DNA of 64,000 bases from positions 1 through 64,000 of the forward strand of contig NZ_FOVF01000015.1 of the NCBI RefSeq assembly GCF_900115085.1, in the 5' to 3' direction. The notes under the pieces were generated by a model. The model saw nothing but the letters and a program-made list of their open reading frames with translations. It had not been told where the DNA came from and did not search any database. Source of the stretch: Dokdonella immobilis. GTDB lineage: Bacteria > Pseudomonadota > Gammaproteobacteria > Xanthomonadales > Rhodanobacteraceae. Positions 36,043 to 43,659 of this stretch are shown here, piece after piece. How positions within the stretch are numbered: position 1 is the first letter of the stretch; the number at the start of each line of letters is the position of its first letter. A program made the position numbers and the translations under genes.

Positions 36043-37290
36043 TCAGTTCGATGGAGGGAGCTGGTCGAATCCGTTCTTGAAGAGCCTGTCGTCGCGCTCG
36101 AAAGCGCCGGCGTCGCAGCCGACCGGTCCGATTCTTTCGACGCCGCGTTGATCCGCCTCCAGGCAGGACTCACCGTCCCCGGCACCGATTGCGGCGCTTC
36201 CCGACAGAAGGGCATGTGTCGCCGTGACGCCGCCGTTGTCGGCGAGTGTGCCGAGCACGGGATCGCCGAAGATCTGACTCCCGCAATTCCCGGTCCCCCT
36301 CAACAGGCCGATCGAGGTGTACGAGGACGATCCGCCACTCAATACGCAGTCATCGCCGTTGTTGCCGGCGAAGATGCTGTTGATGAGAGTCGTATCGGAC
36401 TCGAACGCGAACAGGCCACCGGCCGTGCCGCCGCTTCCGTTGCCGGTGACGGTAATGTGCACGGCGGTCAGCGTGCCCCGGTTCTGGATGGCACCTTCCC
36501 TGACCGAGGCGCCGTTGTCGGTCGTGTTGGCGCTGAACGTGCTGTTTACGAGCGTGGCGTCGCCGCTGTTGAAGATCGCGGCACCGCGATGCGAGACATT
36601 GTGGTCGAAGGTCGAGCGTTCGACGTAGAGTTCCGCACCCCCGGTGTTGCGGATCGCGCCGCCACCGAACGAGTTGTTGGGCCCTGATTGATTGCCATCG
36701 AGGCGGCATTCGCTGAGATTGAGCGTGCCGGCATTCAGGATGCCGCCGCCGATGCCGCTGCCAGACAAGACGCCGTTGCTGATACGCACGCGCACGAGCG
36801 TCAGCTCACCGTTGACGCCAAGGTTGAAGCCGCGCACGTCCGCGCCGCCCTTGATCTGCACGAGTGCGTTGTCGGCGCCGGCCGCCGGATCCGATACGCT
36901 GCTGCCATCGATCGTCAGCGCCCGGTCGACGGCGATCTCGCTGTCCAACTGGATCGAAAAGCGGGACGCAAAGCGGATCGTGCCGCCTGCGCACGCATCG
37001 GTCACAGCCTGGCGTAGCGAGCCGGTGCCTGAATCGCCGGCGTTGCTCACGATCGCGTTGGTCACGCAACCGAGGACGCCCTCGCCAGCGTCGGTGACGC
37101 TTGCGGATGCGACCATTCCGCCATCGTTGGCACCCACGGGATGGGCATCGATGCTGGGCGCCCACAGGCCGACCGTGCAGGTCGCAGCGAGCAGCAGGGT
37201 GAGGGAGTGACACGGCTGCGTCCGTCGGTTCGAGGTCGTCGAGGCTCGGTCCGCACTGCCGGTGGGAAGGGATGCATCAGTCATGTTCAT
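36043..37290 (-). CDS. Exported parallel beta-helix protein with LFKNGFD tail
   Basis: A 415-residue protein. An N-terminal stretch includes a hydrophobic segment (HSLTLLLAATCTVGLW) after 27 polar residues, an unusually long n-region. The body has repeated strand motifs (NAGTLNLSECRLDGN, NTGGAELYVERSTFDHN, NSGDATLVNSTFSAN), the pattern of Chlamydia-Pmp-like or choice-of-anchor parallel beta-helix proteins. The end of the helix (DQRGVERIGPVGCDAGAFE) is a common closing motif. The last residues DRLFKNGFDQLPPSN carry the (I/L)FxxGF(D/E) tail. It lies between the two hydrolase paralogues. Confidence 0.85.
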   Translation of the reverse strand: MNMTDASLPTGSADRASTTSNRRTQPCHSLTLLLAATCTVGLWAPSIDAHPVGANDGGMVASASVTDAGEGVLGCVTNAIVSNAGDSGTGSLRQAVTDACAGGTIRFASRFSIQLDSEIAVDRALTIDGSSVSDPAAGADNALVQIKGGADVRGFNLGVNGELTLVRVRISNGVLSGSGIGGGILNAGTLNLSECRLDGNQSGPNNSFGGGAIRNTGGAELYVERSTFDHNVSHRGAAIFNSGDATLVNSTFSANTTDNGASVREGAIQNRGTLTAVHITVTGNGSGGTAGGLFAFESDTTLINSIFAGNNGDDCVLSGGSSSYTSIGLLRGTGNCGSQIFGDPVLGTLADNGGVTATHALLSGSAAIGAGDGESCLEADQRGVERIGPVGCDAGAFERDDRLFKNGFDQLPPSN

Positions 37291-37419
37291 GGTGGAACTC
37301 CGGAATGAATGATCGAAGAAGAAACGTCCGCGACTCGCAGTCGACCGATGGCGCTATCGGAACATTCGATCGTTTGAGCCAGCGAGGTAGCGAGCGTGGT
37401 AACGATCGGTGCGCCTCGG

Positions 37420-37847
37420 TTACTTCGCCCCGATGGTCGTGCCGCCGTCGAAGGCGATTGCGAGATCGCCGCGACCGTCGGCTTCGAGGTCGGCGACGGC
37501 GCGAACGATGCGCGAGGCGATGTCGGCCGGCGCATGCGAGGGAGACACAGGCGCGTCGGCCGCGCCCGCGCCATTTGCCGCGCCGGGTACTTCGACCCCG
37601 AGGATGGCGGCTGGACGTGCGCTCAGGCCGCCCGCTGTATGGGTGTGCTCGAAAAGGACGCTGGATCGGACCCGTCCTCGTGACCGTGCCGCGCATCGCC
37701 GCGCCCTTGCGCAAGCCAGGCGCTGAGGGCGTCGCGCGCACGACGATCGTTCTTGACCAGAAACAGGGCCGACATCGGATCGACGAACTCCACCGCGGTG
37801 CTCTGGCTCTCGGCGCCCTTGGCATAGGCGAAGATGCAGGAAATCAT
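37420..37847 (-). pseudogene. Probable frameshifted small gene
   Basis: An ATG at 37847 with a good upstream GAGGT opens a frame of 74 codons (MISCIFAYAKGAESQSTAVE..., stop at 37623). From about 37660 the coding signature moves to another minus frame without a start of its own, reading FEHTHTAGGLSARPAA, AADAPVSPSHAPADIASR and VADLEADGRGDLAIAFDGG before a TAA at 37420-37422. Both halves show strong G/C at third codon positions. The switch fits a -1 shift near the TCCTTTTCG run. The combined product would be about 142 residues. DLEADGRGDLAIAFDGG resembles an FG-GAP/VCBS strand. The family was not recognised. Confidence 0.45.
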
Positions 37848-38055
37848 GGTGCTACCTCGAATCAGGGAGCCCGATGAGCGGGCGATGCACGGTCCATTGG
37901 GCTCCCGCACCGTGTGATCCAGCGTGGGAACGAGCGTGGAAATTGCGCTTGAACGCAGGCCATCGAAGGATTCGGGGGAAATGCGACGTTTCCGCAGGGC
38001 CTGGCGACCGCCATGGCGTCGCCACCGGTGCGAAGCCGGTGCGGCCAGGCCCGTA

Positions 38056-39669
38056 TCAGCGGGCGAGGAATCCGCGCACCGCCGAGAGGAACGCGTCCGA
38101 GGCCGGTTCGCGTCCGAGCAGCAGATGGTTGGAACTCTCGAGGCCGACGAACTCCGCGTCCGGGATGTTCGCCGCGAGTTCCCGGCCGACGCCGAGCGGA
38201 ATGCGCTGGTCGCCGCGGCTGTGGATCACCAGGGTGGGTACGTGCAGCTCGGCGAGCCGGTGGCGCACGTCGATGCGTGAAAACGCCTCGAGGAAGCGGA
38301 CGGCGTTCTTCGGAGAGGTCGTCCGGCGCTGGAAATCGTCGAACCAGGTCAGTTCCTCGTTCGTCGCGCTCGGCATGAAGCTCTGCGAGAACAGATGCCG
38401 ATAGGCGGGGTCGTCGCGGCCCCAACCGGCTCCGGTGAGCACCATGATCGCCTCGCGTTCGCGCGTTTCCTCCGGCGTGGCGAGATGGCGCCAACCGGCG
38501 GCATAACCGCCGAAGAGGATCAGGTGGGAGACGCGCTCGGGATGGCGCGCTGCGTATTCGATCGAGACCGATGCGCCCTGGCTGATGCCGAGCAAGGGGA
38601 ACCGTTTGAGCCCCGCTGCATCGACGACCGCCTCGAGGTCGCTGACGAAGGTTTCGAAACCGATGTCGGCGACCTCCCAGTCCGATAGCCCGCAGCCGCG
38701 TTCATCGTAGCGAATCAGGCGCCGATGCCGCGCAAGGTCGCGAAAAAGCGGGCTCCAGATCGGTGCTTCCCAGTCGAGTTCGAGATGCGAGAGCCAGTTC
38801 GCGGCCTTGACCAGCGGCGGATTGTCTTCGGCGCCGACGGTGGCCCAGGCCAGCGACACGCCGTCTCCGGCCTGCACGAAGCGGACGCGCTGGCGGATGC
38901 GCAGCGAGCGGTCGGCTTCTTCGTCGGACAGCGGGTGCTGACGCGGCGACACCTCCGTCGCTACGGGCTCGCTCGGCCATGCCGGCGGCTGCAGATTGGC
39001 GCCGACGAAGCGCTCCGTGAGCGCTGCACGCGTGGCATCGGCCGCCTCGATGCGGCCGGCCTTCAGCCGCGCGGTCACGGCGCAGATCGCTGCATCGCGT
39101 TCGAACGGCGCGTCCTCGAGCCAGGCATCGGCCCATCCGATCACCTCCTCGACCGGAAGACTCTCGTCGGTCGCCAGCCTGCGCGCGATCCGCGTGCGCA
39201 GCCGAACGACCTCCATGCGCTCGCGCACGAGCCAGGCGCCGAACTCGTCCTGGTTCGACAGGTCACAGTCCTGCAACAGGGTTTCACGACAGGCCTTCCA
39301 GGCGGCTTCGAGCGCTTCCGCGCCGGCACTCTCGTCGTTCACGCGCTGTCCGATGGCGTGGATGTCGACTTCGATGTGACCCATGTCGATGGCGACGCGC
39401 TCTCGATCGGCGACGATGCACGGGGCCTCATCCTGTCCGAGCACGCCACGCAGCTTGCTCAGCGACCAGCGCAGCGCACCGCGCGGATCATCCGGCACGT
39501 CCCAGAACAGTTCACACAGCCGTTCGCGGCGTTGCGGCGCGCCGGACAGGACCAGATAGCCGAGCAGCGAGCGCGTCTTCCGTGACGGCGGAATTGCCAG
39601 TTCGCGACCCGAAGCGAAGACCTTCAGGTCTCCCAGGGTCTGGATGCGCAGCGAAGGCTCAGTCGTCAT
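38056..39669 (-). CDS. BTAD/SARP-type regulator fused to alpha/beta hydrolase
   Basis: A 537-residue fusion. Residues 1-95 resemble the winged-helix DNA-binding domain of SARP/BTAD activators (RIQTLGDLKVFASGRELAIP... RKTRSLLGYLVLSG...WSLSKLRGVLG), and 100-235 the helical BTAD/TPR region. Residues 260-537 form an alpha/beta hydrolase with Ser363 (GISQG), Asp487 and His515. The start at 39669 is chosen because it begins MTTEPSLRIQTLGDLKVF; upstream residues are unlike the family. Hydrolases with the YDERGCGLSD motif are known fused to regulators or cyclases, suggesting that a small-molecule ligand is bound by the hydrolase fold to control transcription. Confidence 0.9.
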   Translation of the reverse strand: MTTEPSLRIQTLGDLKVFASGRELAIPPSRKTRSLLGYLVLSGAPQRRERLCELFWDVPDDPRGALRWSLSKLRGVLGQDEAPCIVADRERVAIDMGHIEVDIHAIGQRVNDESAGAEALEAAWKACRETLLQDCDLSNQDEFGAWLVRERMEVVRLRTRIARRLATDESLPVEEVIGWADAWLEDAPFERDAAICAVTARLKAGRIEAADATRAALTERFVGANLQPPAWPSEPVATEVSPRQHPLSDEEADRSLRIRQRVRFVQAGDGVSLAWATVGAEDNPPLVKAANWLSHLELDWEAPIWSPLFRDLARHRRLIRYDERGCGLSDWEVADIGFETFVSDLEAVVDAAGLKRFPLLGISQGASVSIEYAARHPERVSHLILFGGYAAGWRHLATPEETREREAIMVLTGAGWGRDDPAYRHLFSQSFMPSATNEELTWFDDFQRRTTSPKNAVRFLEAFSRIDVRHRLAELHVPTLVIHSRGDQRIPLGVGRELAANIPDAEFVGLESSNHLLLGREPASDAFLSAVRGFLAR

Positions 39670-40182
39670 CGGGGGCGATCTCGTTCTTCCCTGGGTCCAT
39701 GTGCTGCCCTGCAACCACGGCAGCTTTCGTGGCCATTCCGATCCGCAAGCATGCCTCCATCCGGATGCGGAATCCATCCCGGCATCTGTCTTCGGGACGG
39801 GTGGCCACCGATGCATCCGCATGCAGATTGATTGATGCGTCGTCCCTCCGCCCGATGCGCGTATCCGGGAATCGCGGAAAGGATGGCTGGGCAAATCCGT
39901 CGACCAGGATAGGATCGGCGAACGCAACCGCACCGACGACGGATGCGGCGCCAGGCGACGACACTCTGGCTGGCGGCTTCGAGATGACTGGGCGGTTGCA
40001 ATCTACCATTGCCAACCATGCAACTTCAGTCTCGACTCGGTGCCTGAGCCGGCTGTCGGTGCGGGTGCCGCTATGGATGCCGATCGTATTGCCCATAGGG
40101 TCGGTCTGGGGCGAGGGCTGCGCTTCGCCCTCGCGAATTCCGCACACGCCCGACTGCGGTGCGCTGCGCTCGTCCGGAGGCG
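39670..40182. other. 513-bp intergenic region, no gene seen
   Basis: No supported coding region. Several copies of an ATCCGCA/TGCGGAT motif occur between 39745 and 39945 (for example CCGGATGCGGA and GCATCCGCATGC), in both orientations. They could be binding sites for the BTAD regulator transcribed away from here, but the motif is too short to be sure. Confidence 0.45.
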
Positions 40183-41304
40183 TCAGGGCATTGTCGAAGG
40201 CATGCGCACGATATGTCCCGCCCGTGGATCCATGTTCCCGGCGACGAGGTCGGCTATCAGCGCCTGTGCCGATTCGAAACCGTCGTGTTCGACTACGTGC
40301 ATCCAGTCGTTGCCCGGGTCGCTGAGCTTGCCGATGAATCCGCGCTCGGCCGCGCTGAAGCGTTCGTTGTAGCCGGCCGCTCCCCAATCCTGCGTGCGCT
40401 TGCGGATCTGCTCGGGGGCGAAGAAGAACGCCGGCCGCGGCCCCGGCAAGGTGCTGGAGCCGGACTGCATCTCGGTGGTCTGGGTGAAGCCGACCAGGCA
40501 GTCATGCACCAGCTGTTCGCCGAAATGGCCGTGCACACGCGCGCGCAGTGCGGCGTCGCCTGAGAAATCGAGGTACAGGGTGGGTCGGTCGGGCGCAATG
40601 TCCCCGAGGCGATCGTAGGCCAGCGCGCGTGCATAGCAGCCGAGCGCCGCGACGAAATCGAGATTCCCGGCCGAAGTCAGGGCCACGCATTCGACATCGG
40701 CATGTGCATGCAGCCAGTCGGCGGCGGCGTAAGCCGTTTTGCTCGACGCACTCGAAACAACGAGCCGCTGCGCGCCGAAGAAAGCATTGTCCTGCAGGTA
40801 ATCGGCCAGCATCCAGGAGGTGACGAACAACGGGCGCAACAGGGCCTGGTAGTTTTCGAGCGCAGGCGAATAGGCCGGGTCGGCGCTGCAGCGCGTGTAG
40901 AAGTTGTATGCCGAAGTCAGCGACTGGCGATGCGGCATGCCGTCGAAGAAGCCGCGCTCGCTGAGGCGCTGCGGGCGCATGCGCAAGACATTGGCGATCG
41001 GTAAGAAGCCGTAGTAGCGCTCGCCGACTGGAATCTCCGCCACGCTGGATTCGACCACGTCGGCGAATCCCCAGACCGGCATCTGCGCCCAGTCCGCATC
41101 GCCGGTCGGGAAGAACGACCAGTAGTGGATCGGCGCTTCGCCGAAGGTCAGGTAGGTGACGTTGTTGGTCGTGATCGCGAACCGGCCGATGCGCACGGTG
41201 ATCTCGCCGTCCGGCAGCGGCGGCAGCGGTTCGCTGGCCAGGCGCGATTGGCCGAGAGCGCCCTTGCGCGATTGCAGGCGGATGAGGGTCTCGATCGCGG
41301 TCAT
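40183..41304 (-). CDS. DUF2855 family protein
   Basis: A 373-residue protein of the DUF2855 family: PVWGFADVVESSVAEIPVGERYYGF, GFFDGMPHRQSLTSAYNFY and VVSSASSKTAYAAADWL are typical. The fold is expected to be like medium-chain dehydrogenases/quinone oxidoreductases, but the usual zinc ligands are not visible and the nucleotide loop is only weakly kept (SSASSKTA). The function is unknown. It stands alone; 513 bp to the left and 400 bp to the right are non-coding. Confidence 0.85.
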   Translation of the reverse strand: MTAIETLIRLQSRKGALGQSRLASEPLPPLPDGEITVRIGRFAITTNNVTYLTFGEAPIHYWSFFPTGDADWAQMPVWGFADVVESSVAEIPVGERYYGFLPIANVLRMRPQRLSERGFFDGMPHRQSLTSAYNFYTRCSADPAYSPALENYQALLRPLFVTSWMLADYLQDNAFFGAQRLVVSSASSKTAYAAADWLHAHADVECVALTSAGNLDFVAALGCYARALAYDRLGDIAPDRPTLYLDFSGDAALRARVHGHFGEQLVHDCLVGFTQTTEMQSGSSTLPGPRPAFFFAPEQIRKRTQDWGAAGYNERFSAAERGFIGKLSDPGNDWMHVVEHDGFESAQALIADLVAGNMDPRAGHIVRMPSTMP

Positions 41305-41704
41305 GTCGGCCTTCCTGACATTGGGTCGCGCAGCTTAGCCTCGTTCCAGTCCAACGAGAAATGCGCCATGGCCACCCTGTTCCCTCCTGACGCGCAGAGT
41401 GGACCAAAGGATTCCGTTCGTTGTGAGCCGAGTCTGTCCTGAACCTGTCGAAGCGAACAATGGCCGGTGATTCAACTTGAGCGGCAAGCAATCTGAGCTC
41501 ATCCTTCGACAGACTCTGGACGAACGGATCGTTGCATTCGGTACCGCCGAAGAACCATCGGCTTACATTCATTGTGCGCCGAGCCTTCTGTGGTTCGGCC
41601 CCGGACCTGATCCAGGGACCATCTGCCTGGCCTCGCCGGTCACCGCCGTCGAGGCCAGCAGGCAACCTCTGCTAACCTGTTCCCATCAACGGCAGGAGCA
41701 CGTC
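41305..41704. other. 400-bp intergenic region with inverted repeat pair
   Basis: No gene is seen. It carries the GTCCTGAACCTGTCGAAG element and its inverted partner (41436-41521) and should hold the promoters of the divergent DUF2855 and gamma-glutamyltransferase genes. AGGAG at about 41694 is the ribosome site of ggt. Confidence 0.6.
41436..41521. repeat. Inverted pair of the GTCCTGA(A/G)CCTGTCGAAG element
   Basis: Left arm GTCCTGAACCTGTCGAAG (41436-41453), right arm CTTCGACAGACTCTGGAC (41504-41521), separated by about 50 bases. The arms pair imperfectly. A single copy of the same element is at 457-474. Confidence 0.6.
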
Positions 41705-43606
41705 ATGAGAGCGAATCTGGCCACCCTTTCCGGCGCACGCATCGGCCTCGGTCTGATCGCGCTGGTCTCCTTTTCCTCGAGCACGGCACTGGCCCAGCGC
41801 ACGGTCAAGCCGGTCCTGCACGGCGAGCACTGGATGGCGATCACCGGCAAGCCCTTGGCGGCGACCGCCGGCGCGCTGACCTTCAACCGTGGCGGCAATG
41901 CGGTCGACGCGGCCTGCGCGATGCTCGCCGCGACTTCGACGATGTGGGACACGCTGAGCTGGGGCGGCGAGACCCAGGCGTTGATCTACAACCCGCACAC
42001 GGGCGAAGTGAAAGGCATCAATGCACTCGGCGTCGCCCCGACCGGCGCCACGCCCGAGTTTTTCCACAAGCAGGGCATGGTCTACCCGCCCGAGTACGGC
42101 CCGCTCGCCGCGGTCACGCCCGGCACGCCGGGCGGCCTGATGGTCATGCTGGCCGAGTACGGCAAGCTGAGCCTGGCCGAGGTGCTGGCGCCGGCGATGG
42201 AGATGGCCCGGGGCTATCCGATCGAAAAGTCGCAGGCCGACAACATCGAGTCGCGACGCGAGTTGCTGGCCACCTGGCCTGGTTCGAAGAAGGTCTTCCT
42301 GCCGCACTTCGACGCGAACGACACGAGCAAGCGCGCCGCGCCGGAGGCCGGTGAAATCTTCCGCCAGCCCGAGCTGCTGGCCACGCTGCAGAAGCTCGTC
42401 GACGCCGAAGCCGAGGCACTGGCCGCCGGCAAGACGCGCAAGCAGGCGATCCAGGCAGCATACGACCGCTTCTATCGCGGCGACATCGCCCAACAACTCG
42501 TCGCCGGTTCGGCAAAATTCGGCGGCCTGATGACGATGCAGGACCTCGACCGCTGGCAGGTCCACATCGAGGAACCCGTCACCACCAATTACAAGGGCAT
42601 CGACGTCTACAAGCTGACCACCTGGGTGCAGGGTCCGGTCATGCTGCAGGCGCTCAACATGCTCGAGAAGATCGACATCAAGAGCATGGGCTACAACAGC
42701 GCGCGCTACATCCACACGCTGTACCAGGTCATGAACCTGGCCTTTGCCGATCGCGATTTCTATTACGGCGACCCGTACGTGCCGCCGGTCGAACCGATCG
42801 CCGGATTGCTGTCGAAAAAGTATGCCGACCAGCGCCGCGCCCTGATCAACCCCGAGCGCAACGACGTCAGCATCAAGCCGGGCGATCCGTATCCGTTCCA
42901 GAACGGCAAGAACCCCTACCTCGACTTGCTCAAGAAGTGGCAGCCGAATCCCCCCAAGGCGATCGCCGAAGGCGCCGAAGGCTTCCAGCAATCGAGTCTG
43001 ATGACGCCGGACGAAGCCTTCCTCGCCGGCACCACCTCGATCCAGGCCGCTGATGCCGAAGGCTGGGTCGTATCGGTCACGCCGAGCGGCGGCTGGATCC
43101 CCGCCTTCATTCCCGAGGGCACCGGCATTGGCCTCAGCCAGCGCATGCAGAGCTTCGTCCTCGATAAGGCGATCAATCCGTTCAACGTGGTCCAGCCGGG
43201 CCAGCGCCCGCGCGCCACGCTGACCCCGAGCCTCGCGCTGAAGGACGGCAAGCCGCTGATGGCCTTTTCGGTCCAGGGCGGCGACACCCAGGACCAGAAC
43301 CTGTTGCAGTTCTTCCTCGACATGGTCGAGTTCAAGATGAACGTGCAGCAGGCCGCCGAAGCGCACAACATCCTGAGCTACCAAATGCAGAGTTCCTTCG
43401 GCGCGCACCAGTCAGAACCGGGTCGCGTCCAGGTCACGCCCCGCGTCTCCGAATGGGACCGCGCCGAACTCGGCCGCATGGGCTACAAGGTCGAAGTCGT
43501 CGAGCGCACCTACAGCCCGATCACCGCGATCTGGCTGGATCAGAAGCATGGGACGCTGTGGGGTGGGGCAAGTGAGCAGGGGGATGATTATGGGATTGCC
43601 TGGTAG
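41705..43606 (+). CDS. ggt: Exported gamma-glutamyltransferase family protein
   Basis: A 633-residue Ntn-hydrolase. A signal peptide (to about residue 30, SSSTALAQR) is followed by NRGGNAVDAACAMLAATSTMWD, typical of the family. The self-processing nucleophile is the first Thr of GTTSIQAADAEGWVVSVTPSGG (about Thr443), splitting a large and a small subunit. It lies in the periplasm and may cleave glutathione or other gamma-glutamyl compounds; the subgroup lacks the classical lid motif, so acylase-like substrates are possible. A decayed copy of its last 70 codons is at 46218-46436. Start chosen after AGGAG. Confidence 0.92.
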   Translation: MRANLATLSGARIGLGLIALVSFSSSTALAQRTVKPVLHGEHWMAITGKPLAATAGALTFNRGGNAVDAACAMLAATSTMWDTLSWGGETQALIYNPHTGEVKGINALGVAPTGATPEFFHKQGMVYPPEYGPLAAVTPGTPGGLMVMLAEYGKLSLAEVLAPAMEMARGYPIEKSQADNIESRRELLATWPGSKKVFLPHFDANDTSKRAAPEAGEIFRQPELLATLQKLVDAEAEALAAGKTRKQAIQAAYDRFYRGDIAQQLVAGSAKFGGLMTMQDLDRWQVHIEEPVTTNYKGIDVYKLTTWVQGPVMLQALNMLEKIDIKSMGYNSARYIHTLYQVMNLAFADRDFYYGDPYVPPVEPIAGLLSKKYADQRRALINPERNDVSIKPGDPYPFQNGKNPYLDLLKKWQPNPPKAIAEGAEGFQQSSLMTPDEAFLAGTTSIQAADAEGWVVSVTPSGGWIPAFIPEGTGIGLSQRMQSFVLDKAINPFNVVQPGQRPRATLTPSLALKDGKPLMAFSVQGGDTQDQNLLQFFLDMVEFKMNVQQAAEAHNILSYQMQSSFGAHQSEPGRVQVTPRVSEWDRAELGRMGYKVEVVERTYSPITAIWLDQKHGTLWGGASEQGDDYGIAW

Positions 43607-43630
43607 ACAGACCCCTGCATCCTCACGTAG

Positions 43631-43647
43631 CGCGATTGGATCGCGCG
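43631..43647. terminator. Hairpin GCGCGAT-TGG-ATCGCGC between convergent genes
   Basis: A perfect 7-bp stem with a 3-base loop, 24 bp after the ggt stop and 13 bp before the end of the convergent repeat-protein gene. There is no T run, so it is a weak intrinsic terminator candidate that could act for both directions. Confidence 0.45.
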
Positions 43648-43659
43648 TAGCGACGGCGC

